A program made the translations under genes and the position numbers. A stretch of 23,823 nucleotides of DNA. It comes from Clostridiales bacterium. Its GTDB lineage: Bacteria > Bacillota > Clostridia > Oscillospirales > Butyricicoccaceae. The notes under the pieces were generated by a model that saw nothing but the letters and a program-made list of their open reading frames with translations, ran no database searches and had not been told where the DNA came from. The DNA lies in NCBI GenBank assembly GCA_019418305.1, contig DYCA01000001.1, positions 20,764 to 44,586 of the forward strand, given 5' to 3'. Positions 13,128 to 21,605 of the stretch are shown in pieces (the first letter of the stretch is position 1; each line of letters starts with the position of its first letter).

Positions 13128-15122
13128 TCAGGATATATCTGCCAACTCGAGGTACTGTGCGCCGTTTTCCGCGATATATTCCTTGCGACCGGACAAATTA
13201 TCGCCCAGCAGCAGGTCAAACATCTCGCTGGTCGCCTTGGCGTCCTCGGGCTGGATACGAATCAGGCGGCGGGTTTCGGGATTCATTGTGGTTTCCCACA
13301 TCATATCCGCCTCGTTCTCACCCAAACCCTTGGAACGCTGAATCAGCACCTTTTTCCCCTCGAGTTTTTGCAGAATTGCAGCTTTTTCACTCTCATCAAA
13401 CGCAAAATAGCTTTTATCTCGATAGGTGATCTCATAAAGCGGCGATTCGGCAATATAGACATAGCCTTTTTCAATCAGCGTCGGTACCAGTCGATACAGC
13501 ATAGTCAAAATCAGTGTGCGGATCTGAAATCCGTCCACGTCAGCATCGGTGCAGATGATGATGCGCCGCCAACGCAGCGCCTCAAGATCGAACGCAGACA
13601 GGTCTTTTGCAGCCTTGCCGCGCACTTCCACCCCGCAGCCGAGCACCTTCAGCAAATCGGTGATGATATCATTTTTAAAAATCTTGCCGTAATCCGCTTT
13701 CAAGCAGTTGAGAATCTTGCCGCGCACCGGCATAATCGCCTGAAACTCACTGTCACGTCCCTGTTTGACCGATCCGAGCGCGGAATCACCCTCAACAATA
13801 TACAACTCACGGCGGGTTACATCCTTGGTACGGCAGTCAACGAATTTCTGCACACGGTTGGCCAAATCCATACCGCCGGACAGCTTTTTCTTGATGTTCA
13901 GACGCGCCTTTTCCGCCTGCTCACGGCTGCGCTTGTTGATGAGGACCTGTTCGGCAATCTTATCCGCCTCAGCCTTGTTCTCGATAAAGTAAATTTCCAA
14001 GCCCTGCTTGAGGAAATCGGTCATCGCCTCCTGAATGAACTTGTTGGTGATCGCCTTTTTCGTCTGGTTTTCATACGAGGTTTGAGTGGAGAAACAGTTG
14101 GTCACCAGCACCAGACTGTCCAGCACGTCTTGGAATGTGACCTTGCTCTCATTCTTGGTGTACTTACCGTTCTGCTTGAGATAGCCGTCCAGCGCCGAAA
14201 CAAATGCCGAGCGCACTGCCTTGTCCGGCGCGCCGCCGTGCTCCAGCCACGAGGAGTTGTGGTAATACTCAATGCGCGACACCGCAGACGAAAAGCAGAA
14301 CGCACAGGACAATTTGACCTTGTATTCCGGCTTGTCTGCACGGTCTCGGCCGCGCCGCTCGCCCTCCAGGAACTGCACCGAAGTCAGCGGGTTCTCACCG
14401 ACCAGCTCGGTGACATAATCCACAATACCGTTCTGGTAGAGAAATTCGGTTGTCTCAAACTTACCGCCAACCTGATTTTTCAGCACGAACTTGATGTGAC
14501 TGTTGACCACAGCCTGCCGCTTGAGCGTATCAAGATAATAATCGACTGGAATGTTAATGTCAGTGAATACCTCAAGGTCGGGCTTCCAGCGGATGGTCGT
14601 GCCGGTCTTTTTGGAGGTCGTCGGCTTTTTGGTGAATCCTTCCTTAGTCGGGGTCTTATTCTCGCCCTTCTCAAAGTGCAGGCTGTACTCAAACCCGTCG
14701 CGCACGACTGTCACATCCATATATTCCGAGGAATACTGGGTCGCACAGGTACCCAAACCGTTCAAGCCAAGCGAGAATTCATAATTCTCACCTGTGTCGT
14801 TCTTGTATTTGCCGCCCGCATACAGCTCACAGAACACCAGTTCCCAGTTATAACGCTGCTCATTCTCGTTCCACTCAATCGGAATGCCTCGACCGCGGTC
14901 TGCCACCTCAATCGAGCCATCCTCGTAGCGGGTGGTGACAATCTCGGTACCAAAGCCCTCGCGCGCTTCATCAATCGAGTTGGACAGAATCTCGAACACC
15001 GCATGCTCGCAGCCTTCCAGCCCGTCCGAACCGAATATTACACCCGGGCGCTTGCGCACACGGTCCGCGCCTTTGAGCGAGGAAATACTCTCGTTGCCGT
15101 ATGACGGTTTTGCTTTGCTCAT
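13128..15122 (-). CDS. Type IIA topoisomerase subunit B (ParE/GyrB-like paralogue)
   Basis: ATPase and TOPRIM subunit of the same enzyme, 664 residues. The GHKL ATPase site is visible: EILSNSIDEA with E44, N48 and D51, then DRGRGIP (76-82) and the ATP lid GLNGLGTC (119-126). The transducer domain follows. The TOPRIM metal site is EGDSA (444-448) with TDADVDG (525-531; D526, D528, D530), and VRGKILNC lies between (467-473). The usual GyrB sequence before TOPRIM (LPGKLADC) is replaced by LSGGMDLANRVQKFVDC, which marks the Clostridia paralogue rather than the main gyrase. The ATG at 15122 follows GGGAG/AAGGA and a strong promoter at 15172-15200. Whether its role is gyrase or decatenase cannot be read from sequence. 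Confidence 0.92.
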   Translation of the reverse strand: MSKAKPSYGNESISSLKGADRVRKRPGVIFGSDGLEGCEHAVFEILSNSIDEAREGFGTEIVTTRYEDGSIEVADRGRGIPIEWNENEQRYNWELVFCELYAGGKYKNDTGENYEFSLGLNGLGTCATQYSSEYMDVTVVRDGFEYSLHFEKGENKTPTKEGFTKKPTTSKKTGTTIRWKPDLEVFTDINIPVDYYLDTLKRQAVVNSHIKFVLKNQVGGKFETTEFLYQNGIVDYVTELVGENPLTSVQFLEGERRGRDRADKPEYKVKLSCAFCFSSAVSRIEYYHNSSWLEHGGAPDKAVRSAFVSALDGYLKQNGKYTKNESKVTFQDVLDSLVLVTNCFSTQTSYENQTKKAITNKFIQEAMTDFLKQGLEIYFIENKAEADKIAEQVLINKRSREQAEKARLNIKKKLSGGMDLANRVQKFVDCRTKDVTRRELYIVEGDSALGSVKQGRDSEFQAIMPVRGKILNCLKADYGKIFKNDIITDLLKVLGCGVEVRGKAAKDLSAFDLEALRWRRIIICTDADVDGFQIRTLILTMLYRLVPTLIEKGYVYIAESPLYEITYRDKSYFAFDESEKAAILQKLEGKKVLIQRSKGLGENEADMMWETTMNPETRRLIRIQPEDAKATSEMFDLLLGDNLSGRKEYIAENGAQYLELADIS

Positions 15123-15171
15123 AAAGTCCTTAACTCCCTATTTCCGCAATTCTCAAATCCATAACTATATT

Positions 15172-15200
15172 ATTATACGCTGTTTTTTTATATTTTTCAA
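15172..15200 (-). promoter_or_regulatory. Promoter of the topoisomerase B-A operon
   Basis: TTGAAA (15200-15195), 17-base spacer, perfect TATAAT (15177-15172); leader of about 45 bases before the ATG. Confidence 0.8.
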
Positions 15201-15241
15201 TCTTTTTCGGATTTGCATACGCAAACTCTGTTTTTCTGCAC

Positions 15242-15271
15242 AAAAAAGCGCGCGCCGCTTTTCGCAACGCG
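15242..15271 (-). terminator. Terminator of the candidate ncRNA
   Basis: Stem CGCGTTGC/GCGGCGCG (with two G-T pairs) on the minus strand, GAAAA loop, then CGC and six Ts. Confidence 0.65.
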
Positions 15272-15410
15272 TGCCTCTATGATAATGGGCGGTTGAGCCT
15301 CTTGTCTTTGGACTGTCCGGGAGCCTGCGCGGTATTCCGTCCCACAGGGCCGAACAGATTTTTTATCATCTTCCCATGAAGAAGTTTATATCAAAAGGGG
15401 TTATTCCCTT
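15242..15410 (-). ncRNA. Candidate structured stand-alone ncRNA, about 169 nt
   Basis: The 430-base gap between rpsU and the topoisomerase operon has no protein frame but a complete RNA transcription unit. A promoter (15417-15444) predicts a start near 15410, and a hairpin plus T6 at 15242-15271 ends it. Between them is a folded core. CTGTTCGG/CCGGACAG (15357-15350 with 15320-15313) encloses CCTGTG/CGCAGG and a CGG-AATA-CCG tip. An outer helix ATGATAA/TTATCAT (15369-15363 with 15285-15279) closes over an asymmetric internal loop. The 5' end has an AAGGG/CCCTT hairpin. The size and long closed rod with a bubble would suit a 6S RNA, but I cannot confirm any family. No SRP, RNase P or T-box core motif is present. 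The core is also followed by T6 on plus, so the opposite orientation is not excluded. Confidence 0.5.
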
Positions 15411-15416
15411 GCTGTG

Positions 15417-15444
15417 GTTATACTATACCGTACCCATATGTCTA
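15417..15444 (-). promoter_or_regulatory. Promoter of the candidate ncRNA
   Basis: TAGACA (15444-15439), 16-base spacer, TATAAC (15422-15417); each hexamer is five of six to consensus. It lies downstream of the rpsU terminator, so it defines an independent unit. Confidence 0.6.
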
Positions 15445-15513
15445 AAGTTTGTAGAAAATTTGAAAGAAGTGTAAACACTGCCTGAGCGCACGATTAGTTT
15501 TATGCCGAACGAA

Positions 15514-15545
15514 AAAAGAACAGATGCTTCTGCATCTGTTCTTTT
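15514..15545 (-). terminator. Terminator of rpsU
   Basis: A 14-bp perfect stem (15514-15527 with 15532-15545), four-base loop, followed by Ts on the minus strand, eight bases after the rpsU stop. Confidence 0.92.
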
Positions 15546-15552
15546 CTACTAA

Positions 15553-15735
15553 TTAGCGAAACTTTTTCTTCTTGGCGCGCGCAGCCTCAGATTTCTTGCG
15601 GCGCTTGACGCTCGGGCTTTCATAATGCTCACGCTTGCGGAGCTCGGAAAGCGTACCCGCCTTGGCGCACGAACGCTTGAAACGGCGCAGCGCGCTGTCA
15701 ATAGATTCATTTTCCTTGATGCGGATCTCCGACAC
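15553..15735 (-). CDS. rpsU: 30S ribosomal protein S21
   Basis: Small basic protein of the 30S subunit, near the anti-Shine-Dalgarno end of 16S rRNA, acting in initiation. The 60 residues match bacterial S21: [20 protein letters not shown], then [20 protein letters not shown] and a Lys/Arg-rich tail ([18 protein letters not shown]). The start is GTG at 15735, placed about six bases after a very strong GGAGGGAGGG purine run. The gene has its own consensus promoter right behind leuS, a structured leader of about 77 bases and its own terminator, so it is monocistronic and probably strongly expressed. Confidence 0.96.
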   Translation of the reverse strand: MSEIRIKENESIDSALRRFKRSCAKAGTLSELRKREHYESPSVKRRKKSEAARAKKKKFR

Positions 15736-15812
15736 AGTTTTCCCTCCCTCCGCGCGTTCCCCTCTGGAGGAACGCTATGCACGGCTCTGCATACAACGGC
15801 ACACAAAACCGT
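15736..15812 (-). promoter_or_regulatory. Hairpin-rich rpsU 5' leader
   Basis: From the predicted start near 15812 three successive hairpins fit: ACGG/CCGT (15812-15809 with 15799-15796), TATGCA/TGCATA (15793-15788 with 15781-15776) and GCGTTCC/GGAACGC (15775-15769 with 15760-15754). The last is beside the ribosome binding site, and its loop region holds TCCTCC, complementary to the GGAGG of that site. This could allow feedback control by S21, which is inference. Confidence 0.45.
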
Positions 15813-15818
15813 AAGAAT

Positions 15819-15847
15819 ATTATATCTGTTTTTACCGTCCGTGTCAA
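15819..15847 (-). promoter_or_regulatory. Perfect consensus sigma-A promoter of rpsU
   Basis: TTGACA (15847-15842), 17-base spacer, TATAAT (15824-15819): twelve of twelve consensus bases with ideal spacing, starting nine bases after the leuS stop codon. Confidence 0.9.
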
Positions 15848-15856
15848 TAACAAAGT

Positions 15857-18265
15857 TTAACGAACGACCAGATTGACAATTTTACCAGGTACGACAATCT
15901 GCTTGACCATTTCCTTGCCGGCAATCGCGTTCTGGACTTTCTCCTCTGCCAGCGCAGTATCGATTGCTACCTGCTTGTCGCAGTCCGCAGGCAGCTTAAT
16001 CGTGCACTTGAGCTTGCCGTTGACCTGCACCGCCATCTCGACCGTATCCTCGACCGTCTTGGCCTCTTCATAAACCGGCCACGGTGCAACAGACAACAGG
16101 CCCTCGCCGCCCATCTGCTGCCACAGTTCTTCGGTGATGTGCGGTGCAAACGGATTGAGCAGTGTCAGGAAGGTCATATACTCGGCCTTATTGACGCCCT
16201 TGTCGTAGAACTCATTGAGCATGGTCATGAGCGCCGCGATTGCGGTATTCGCCTTGAGGTTGTCCGCATCCTCACCGACCTTCTTGATCGTGCGATGCAT
16301 GAGCACCTCATGCTGCTTGGAATATTCGTCGCCCTCCTGCACCTTTTCGGCCAGACCCCAGACGCGCTCAAGGAAGCGGCGGCAGCCCTTAATCGACTTC
16401 GGGCTCCACGGTGCAGCCTTCTCAAAGTCGCCGATGAACATTTCATACAGACGCATTGTATCCGCGCCATAGGTGTCCACAATCTCATCCGGATTGACCA
16501 CGTTGCCACGGCTCTTGGACATCTTCTCGCCGTTCTCGCCCAGAATCATACCGTGGCTCGTACGCTTAGCGTACGGCTCCTTAGTCGGCACCACGCCAAT
16601 GTCATACAGGAACTTGTGCCAGAAGCGGCTGTACAGCAGGTGGAGCGTGGTATGCTCCATACCACCGTTATACCAGTCGACCGGCGACCAGTATTCCAGC
16701 GCTTCCTTGGAGGCAAGCGCCTTATCGTTATGCGGGTCCATGTAGCGCAGAAAATACCACGACGAGCCGGCCCACTGCGGCATGGTATCGGTTTCGCGCT
16801 TGGCAGGACCGCCGCAGCACGGGCAGGTGGTGTTGACCCAGTCGGTCATCTTGGCAAGCGGCGACTCGCCGTTCTCGGTCGGCTCATAGCTTTCCACATC
16901 CGGCAGAGTCAGCGGGAGCTGTTCCTCCGGAATCGGCACCCAGCCGCACTTCTCGCAGTAAACCAGCGGAATCGGCTCGCCCCAGTAGCGCTGGCGTGAG
17001 AATACCCAGTCGCGCAGCTTATACTGCACCTTGGCATGACCGATGCCCTTCTCTTCCAGCCATGCAATCATTGCCGGAATGGCATCCTTAACTGTCTTGC
17101 CGTTGAGGAAATCCGAGTTTACCAGAATACCGGTCTCGTCCTTTGCGGTAAAGGCCGCCTTCTGCACATCCTCACCGCCGGAGACCACTTCGATAATCTC
17201 ACAGCCAAACTTCTTAGCAAACTCCCAATCTCGGTCGTCATGCGCCGGAACCGCCATGATAGCGCCCGTGCCATAGCCCATCAGGACATAGTCAGATACG
17301 AAAATCGGAATCTCACGGCCACCCACCGGATTGATCGCAGCAACGCCGTCCAACTTGACGCCGGTCTTATCCTTGTTCAGCTCGGTGCGCTCAAAGTCCG
17401 ACTTGCGCGCCGCTTCCTCGCGGTAAGCGCGCACCGCGTCAATATTTTTGAGCTTGTCCGCCCACTTCTCGACCGCCGGATGCTCAGGAGAAATAACCAT
17501 ATAGGTTGCGCCAAACAGCGTATCCGGACGGGTGGTGTATACGGTCAGCGTATCACCCTCGGTGGTCTTGAAATCGACCTCTGCGCCGGTGGAGCGGCCA
17601 ATCCAGTTGCGCTGCTGTACCTTAACGCGCTCGATGAAATCCACCTCATCCAGATCGTCGATCAGACGCTGGGCGTATTTGGTGATCGCCAGCATCCACT
17701 GGCTCTTGGTCTTATGGACAACTTCGCTGCCGCAGCGCTCGCACACGCCGTTGACAACCTCTTCGTTTGCCAGCACGCACTTACAGGAGGTGCACCAGTT
17801 GACGCTCATTTCCTTCTTATAGGCAAGGCCCTTCTTAAACAGCTGCAGGAAGATCCACTGCGTCCACTTGTAGTAATTCGGGTCCGTCGTATTGATTTCG
17901 CGCGACCAGTCGAACGACAGGCCGAGCGACTTGAGCTGTCCCTTAAAACGTGCAACGTTCTTCTTAGTCACTTCCGCCGGATGGATGTGGTTTTTGATGG
18001 CAAAATTTTCTGTCGGCAGACCAAAGGCGTCCCAGCCCATCGGATACAGCACATTGTACCCCTGCATGCGCTTTTTGCGCGCCACGATATCAAGCGCGGT
18101 GTAGGAACGCGGATGGCCTACATGCAGACCCTGACCGGACGGATACGGGAATTCGACCAGCGCGTAGAATTTCTGCTTCTGACTGCCGTTTTCCGCTTCG
18201 AAGCAATGTGCCTCATCCCAGATGTCCTGCCACTTTTTTTCAACCAGTTTGTGATCGTACTTCAA
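15857..18265 (-). CDS. leuS: Leucine-tRNA ligase
   Basis: Class I synthetase charging tRNA-Leu with leucine. The 802 residues fit bacterial LeuRS. The HIGH-type motif is HVGH (48-51) within [19 protein letters not shown], and KMSKS is at 581-585. Between them are a zinc-binding insertion ([21 protein letters not shown]), the CP1 editing domain ([20 protein letters not shown], and [19 protein letters not shown] with the universally conserved Asp), and a second Cys cluster (CPCCGG). The anticodon-binding and C-terminal domains follow. Start is TTG at 18265 after GGGGGA; it restores the usual N-terminus and no ATG fits. It is last in the ftsY-to-leuS operon, 81 bases after rsfS, with a hairpin in that spacer. 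Confidence 0.97.
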   Translation of the reverse strand: MKYDHKLVEKKWQDIWDEAHCFEAENGSQKQKFYALVEFPYPSGQGLHVGHPRSYTALDIVARKKRMQGYNVLYPMGWDAFGLPTENFAIKNHIHPAEVTKKNVARFKGQLKSLGLSFDWSREINTTDPNYYKWTQWIFLQLFKKGLAYKKEMSVNWCTSCKCVLANEEVVNGVCERCGSEVVHKTKSQWMLAITKYAQRLIDDLDEVDFIERVKVQQRNWIGRSTGAEVDFKTTEGDTLTVYTTRPDTLFGATYMVISPEHPAVEKWADKLKNIDAVRAYREEAARKSDFERTELNKDKTGVKLDGVAAINPVGGREIPIFVSDYVLMGYGTGAIMAVPAHDDRDWEFAKKFGCEIIEVVSGGEDVQKAAFTAKDETGILVNSDFLNGKTVKDAIPAMIAWLEEKGIGHAKVQYKLRDWVFSRQRYWGEPIPLVYCEKCGWVPIPEEQLPLTLPDVESYEPTENGESPLAKMTDWVNTTCPCCGGPAKRETDTMPQWAGSSWYFLRYMDPHNDKALASKEALEYWSPVDWYNGGMEHTTLHLLYSRFWHKFLYDIGVVPTKEPYAKRTSHGMILGENGEKMSKSRGNVVNPDEIVDTYGADTMRLYEMFIGDFEKAAPWSPKSIKGCRRFLERVWGLAEKVQEGDEYSKQHEVLMHRTIKKVGEDADNLKANTAIAALMTMLNEFYDKGVNKAEYMTFLTLLNPFAPHITEELWQQMGGEGLLSVAPWPVYEEAKTVEDTVEMAVQVNGKLKCTIKLPADCDKQVAIDTALAEEKVQNAIAGKEMVKQIVVPGKIVNLVVR

Positions 18266-18310
18266 CGGTATTTCCCCCTAAAGTGAATGGTTTATTTTAG
18301 GCGCGGTAAC

Positions 18311-18339
18311 GCGGCGGACGCACTTCCTGCATCCGCCGC
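18311..18339 (-). other. GC-rich hairpin in the rsfS-leuS spacer
   Basis: Stem GCGGCGGA/TCCGCCGC (18311-18318 with 18332-18339) just past the rsfS stop. It has no T-run on the minus strand, so it is a possible processing or attenuation hairpin rather than a clear terminator. Confidence 0.45.
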
Positions 18340-18346
18340 ATCCCGT

Positions 18347-18712
18347 TTATTTTTCTGCAATGCCAAGCTCGGACAGCGCCACGGGCGTTCCGTCCTTCCA
18401 CAGGTTCTCCAGATTGTAGAACTTGCGGGCCTCCGGCATAAACACATGCAGCACAACGCAGCCATAATCGAGCAGCATCCACTGCGCAGACTCGTAGCCC
18501 TCGGTGTGGTGCACCAGTGTTTCGTGATCGTATTTCAGACGCCACTCCACGTTATCGGCCAGCGCCTTGACCTGCGTGGTCGAGGACGCCGAACAAATGA
18601 CGAAATATTCGGTCAGCTCGGTCAGACGCTCCACCTGCAATACTTCGATTTCCTGCGCTTTCTTTTCCAGAAGCGCTTCACAAATCGCTTTTACGGTATC
18701 TTTAGCAGTCAA
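18347..18712 (-). CDS. rsfS: Ribosomal silencing factor RsfS
   Basis: Binds L14 on the 50S subunit and blocks joining with 30S when nutrients are short. The 121 residues match the family: LLEKKAQEIEVLQVERLTEL (15-34), EYFVICSASSTTQVKALADN (35-54) and the C-terminal GYESAQWMLLDYGCVVLHVF segment, where the conserved WxLLDYG..VVH pattern is clear. Start is TTG at 18712 after AAGGAG. It is 22 bases downstream of the LCP gene and sits in the standard nadD-yqeK-(LCP)-rsfS order. Confidence 0.96.
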   Translation of the reverse strand: MTAKDTVKAICEALLEKKAQEIEVLQVERLTELTEYFVICSASSTTQVKALADNVEWRLKYDHETLVHHTEGYESAQWMLLDYGCVVLHVFMPEARKFYNLENLWKDGTPVALSELGIAEK

Positions 18713-18734
18713 TTTTTTAACTCCTTCTTTATCG

Positions 18735-20366
18735 TCATGCTTCCGGGTCGATTACAGCATCGCCGCCGCCCGTACCGGAATCGGTCGTACCGCCGCCGCT
18801 GCTTTCTCCGCCGCCGGTGCCGCCGCCTGTGGTTTCTCCACCTCCGGTACTGCCACCGCCTGTGGTCTCTCCGCCGCCGGTACTGCCGCCGCCCGTGGTT
18901 TCTCCACCGCCGGTTGTACCGCCTTCGGTCGTGCCGCCGCCCGTGGTTTCTCCACCGCCGGTGCTGCCGCCGGACGAAGTCTCTCCGCCGCCGCTGCTTT
19001 CTCCGCCGGTCGAACCGGAATCATCATTGTAATCCTCGTCCGAGGTATCGCCCCAGACATAGTTATCCTCACCCGAGCTGACGCCGCCGCTCCAACTCGA
19101 AGAGCTGCCGCTTTCCGGTCCGCTTACCATATCGAGCGTAGTTATCTTCTCCTCATATGGATTGAAATACTGATTGACCAGATCGAGCGTTTCCTTATAG
19201 TACGGGAAGAAGAACGAATACTGGTACGGGTCACTGCCGGCATAGCTCATAGCGCCGTAACCGGGGAGCGTGAAGAACTGGATATTTTCGTTTTTGATCT
19301 GCAGCGCCTGCATACCCATCCAGAGCAGCTCGCCTGCGGTCAAATCGGTCTTGACGTTCTGGAATACCGCATCGGCAATCGAGGAGATTTTGGTGATGTT
19401 TTTGAGCTGGAATACCTCTCCTGCAAGTGTTTTCAAAAACTTCTGCTGATTTTCCACACGGCCTTCGTCGCCGTTCGGATACTGTACCGAATAGTCGTTG
19501 TTATGCCGCCAGCGCAGGAATTCCACCGTCTGCTTACCGTCCAGATGCTGCATACCGGCATACAGGTCAATGTGCAGGTTCTGCGATGGGTCGTCATACT
19601 GCATCCGGAAAGGAATCTCATAATCAATGCCGCCGATCGCATCTACAATCGCTGCAATGCCATCGAAATTGACGATAACATATTTATCCGGCTTGAAGCC
19701 CATCAGACGTTCAATCTCAGTTTTGGTCTGCTCAATGCCCTTGCTCATACCGTAAGCGGCATTGATCTTGCGGCTCGCACCGCTCAAACCGTTGTTGCAC
19801 ATCGTATCGCGCGGAATGTTCATCACGTTGATGGTCTTTTTATTGACGTCCATCGTGGCAACCATCAGCGCATCGGTTCTGGTTTCATCTTCGTCGACCG
19901 CGCCGACCACAAAGGTAAACACATCGTCGATTCGAGTGCCTGAATTGAGCATGCTGTTGACGTCGATTTTATCGCCGTTTTCCTTATCCTTGATGGTGGG
20001 GTCATTGGCCTGCGGCGGGCGGATAAAGATCGCTGCGGCAGCCGCAACGCAGAGCAAAAGTGCCAGCACAACCACCGTGATAATAATGACGCGCCTGCGC
20101 TTCTGGCCCTTTGTCAGCTGTTTTTTTACCTTTGCACCCTTTTTTCCCGTCGGCTTGGGTGCGGACTGCGACGCTCTCTGCACCGTAGCCTTTGACGCAG
20201 ACTGCGGTGTTCTTGACGCTGTAGGCTTTGACGCGTACTGCGATGCTTTCGGCGCCGTGGACATTGGCTTTTGATTGGTTTTGCCCGCGGCCTGCCGCGG
20301 CGCGCTTTGATTTTGCGTGCGGTTTGTCCGGCCGCTACGGCCTCCGCTGCCTCCGAAAAGTTTCAA
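18735..20366 (-). CDS. LytR-CpsA-Psr (LCP) family wall-glycopolymer ligase
   Basis: LCP enzymes attach teichoic acids or capsular glycans from lipid carriers to peptidoglycan outside the membrane. The 543 residues begin with a basic, Ser/Thr/Gln/Pro-rich cytoplasmic tail with degenerate repeats (about 20-90). One TM helix follows (93-114), then the LCP domain (145-315): TRTDALMVATMD, NIPRDTMCN with R186 and D187, KINAAYGMSKG and VEFLRWRHNND with the conserved arginines. A charged spacer leads into a Gly/Thr/Glu repeat tail (451-537). Start is TTG at 20366 with AGGA nearby; an internal ATG lies at residue 35. The 24-base gap from yqeK and 22 to rsfS place it within the operon, as in many Clostridia. 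Confidence 0.9.
   Translation of the reverse strand: MKLFGGSGGRSGRTNRTQNQSAPRQAAGKTNQKPMSTAPKASQYASKPTASRTPQSASKATVQRASQSAPKPTGKKGAKVKKQLTKGQKRRRVIIITVVVLALLLCVAAAAAIFIRPPQANDPTIKDKENGDKIDVNSMLNSGTRIDDVFTFVVGAVDEDETRTDALMVATMDVNKKTINVMNIPRDTMCNNGLSGASRKINAAYGMSKGIEQTKTEIERLMGFKPDKYVIVNFDGIAAIVDAIGGIDYEIPFRMQYDDPSQNLHIDLYAGMQHLDGKQTVEFLRWRHNNDYSVQYPNGDEGRVENQQKFLKTLAGEVFQLKNITKISSIADAVFQNVKTDLTAGELLWMGMQALQIKNENIQFFTLPGYGAMSYAGSDPYQYSFFFPYYKETLDLVNQYFNPYEEKITTLDMVSGPESGSSSSWSGGVSSGEDNYVWGDTSDEDYNDDSGSTGGESSGGGETSSGGSTGGGETTGGGTTEGGTTGGGETTGGGSTGGGETTGGGSTGGGETTGGGTGGGESSGGGTTDSGTGGGDAVIDPEA
18759..19016 (-). repeat. In-frame tandem repeat coding the Gly-rich tail of the LCP protein
   Basis: Degenerate repeats of GGG-(S/T)T/ETT type. 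The core at 18816-18953 shows a near-perfect 33-base period (GGGSTGGGETT, three copies or close). Such arrays are prone to length change by slippage. Confidence 0.85.
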
Positions 20367-20390
20367 ACGATTCCTGCCTCCAGTATTGTC

Positions 20391-20972
20391 CTATTCGTCA
20401 CGCCAGCGAATACCCTGTCGAATCATATCATTATATGCTGCAATCGTATCGCTGTGTATCAGTTTACCACGCTCAACCAGTTCGGTCAGCGTTTGGTCAT
20501 AACAATAGAGCAGCGCACGGTCAATGCTCTTCTGCGCCAGCTCACGCGCCTTTTCCACACCCGGAAAATCGCGCGTATCCTCAATGTAATCAGCCAGATA
20601 AAGAATTTTATCCAGCAATGTCATGCCGTGCTTGCCGGTGGTGTGGCAGGCAATTGCGTCGCAGATATCTTTGGGCATGCCGTATTCCTCGCGCGCAATG
20701 GCCGCCGCCGTTTTCCCATGCAGCATTTTCGGCTCGCTTTTTTCAACGGTACAGGGTATTATACCGTATTTCTCACATAAATTCAACTGTTCCTGCGGAG
20801 AAAGATGCTTTGTTATGTCGTGCAGGATAGCGGCCACCCCAGCCTTTTCCGGATCGCCGCCGAAGCGCTCCGCCAGCTTCCTGGCAGCTCGCTCACATCC
20901 CAGCGTATGCTCATACCGGTATCCATGCAGTCGCGCCAGAATCCCTTGCCTCATTTCATCGTTACACAACAT
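20391..20972 (-). CDS. yqeK: HD-domain Ap4A hydrolase YqeK
   Basis: Symmetrical diadenosine tetraphosphatase of the YqeK family, cleaving Ap4A to two ADP in Gram-positive bacteria. The 193 residues carry the HD metal site: H22 (YRYEHTLGCE), H51-D52 (AILHDITKH), H85 (MLHGKTAA), H110 and H115 (ACHTTGKHGM), and D128 (YLADYIEDTRDF). The di-iron type ligands are all present. ATG at 20972 follows GGGGA. It lies 39 bases after nadD, its usual neighbour. Confidence 0.95.
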   Translation of the reverse strand: MLCNDEMRQGILARLHGYRYEHTLGCERAARKLAERFGGDPEKAGVAAILHDITKHLSPQEQLNLCEKYGIIPCTVEKSEPKMLHGKTAAAIAREEYGMPKDICDAIACHTTGKHGMTLLDKILYLADYIEDTRDFPGVEKARELAQKSIDRALLYCYDQTLTELVERGKLIHSDTIAAYNDMIRQGIRWRDE

Positions 20973-21011
20973 AACTTTTCCCCGCCTTTCTGATTTTTAT
21001 ATCGCTTATTA

Positions 21012-21605
21012 TCAATAACCGTATAGGTGATTTCGCTCGATATAATCCGCGACCGCGGGCGCGGTATAGCGGCGCAGCGCGCCGCCCTGCCGCAGCTCGG
21101 TCGATGAAATGGGAATGCTGGCTCCCTGTACCAGCTCGATATTCGCGTGCATACTGCGGTGCAGCAGCACTGCCTTGCGGCGCAGCCTTGCCCAATCATC
21201 CTGCGTGCGGGCGCAGACCGCCAGTGTGCACAGCTGCACGATTTCATCCGGCGCACGCCAGATGCGGTCAAACGACAGCAGCATATCCGTGCCGACGATC
21301 AAATACAGGTCAGTCTCTCCCCGCGCATGCAGCGCGTGCAGCGTATCCACTGTATAGCTGGCACCGCCGCGATCGATTTCCATGGTATCCAACCGGGCCC
21401 ACGGCGTGTCTTTGGTCAGCAGGCGCACCATCTCACAGCGGTCGGCTGCCGTGGCTGTGTGTTCAGGCAACGCTTTGTGCGGCGGAATATTCGTCGGGAT
21501 AAACAGCACCCGGTCAAGGCCAAGCGCATCGTGCGCCAGCTGTGCCGCGCGCAAATGGCCCAGATGCGGCGGGTTGAACGTTCCACCAAGAATGCCCGTC
21601 CTCAT
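21012..21605 (-). CDS. nadD: Nicotinate-nucleotide adenylyltransferase
   Basis: Makes deamido-NAD from nicotinate mononucleotide and ATP, an essential step of NAD synthesis. The 197 residues carry the nucleotidyltransferase motif GGTFNPPHLGH (7-17; H14, H17), IPTNIPPHK (36-44), DLYLIVGTDML (99-109) and the C-terminal ISSTELR (166-172). The ATG overlaps the yhbY stop by four bases (ATGA), which suggests translational coupling. Confidence 0.97.
   Translation of the reverse strand: MRTGILGGTFNPPHLGHLRAAQLAHDALGLDRVLFIPTNIPPHKALPEHTATAADRCEMVRLLTKDTPWARLDTMEIDRGGASYTVDTLHALHARGETDLYLIVGTDMLLSFDRIWRAPDEIVQLCTLAVCARTQDDWARLRRKAVLLHRSMHANIELVQGASIPISSTELRQGGALRRYTAPAVADYIERNHLYGY

Noticed and set aside
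13083..15104. Long open frame on plus strand opposite the topoisomerase B gene (673 codons)
   Set aside because: It is an antisense shadow of a highly conserved gene; its product is rich in Leu/Arg/His with no recognisable domain, and no ribosome binding site fits.
15242..15410. SRP RNA, RNase P RNA or a T-box leader
   Set aside because: The diagnostic cores (GGAAGCAGC region of SRP, GAGGAAAGTCC of RNase P, GGTGGNACCGCG of T-box) are not present.
17036..18286. Long plus-strand frame opposite leuS (416 codons)
   Set aside because: Shadow of leuS caused by codon bias; no family signature.
18759..19016. CRISPR-like regular repeats
   Set aside because: The period is in frame with the LCP gene, units are contiguous without unique spacers, and no cas genes are near.
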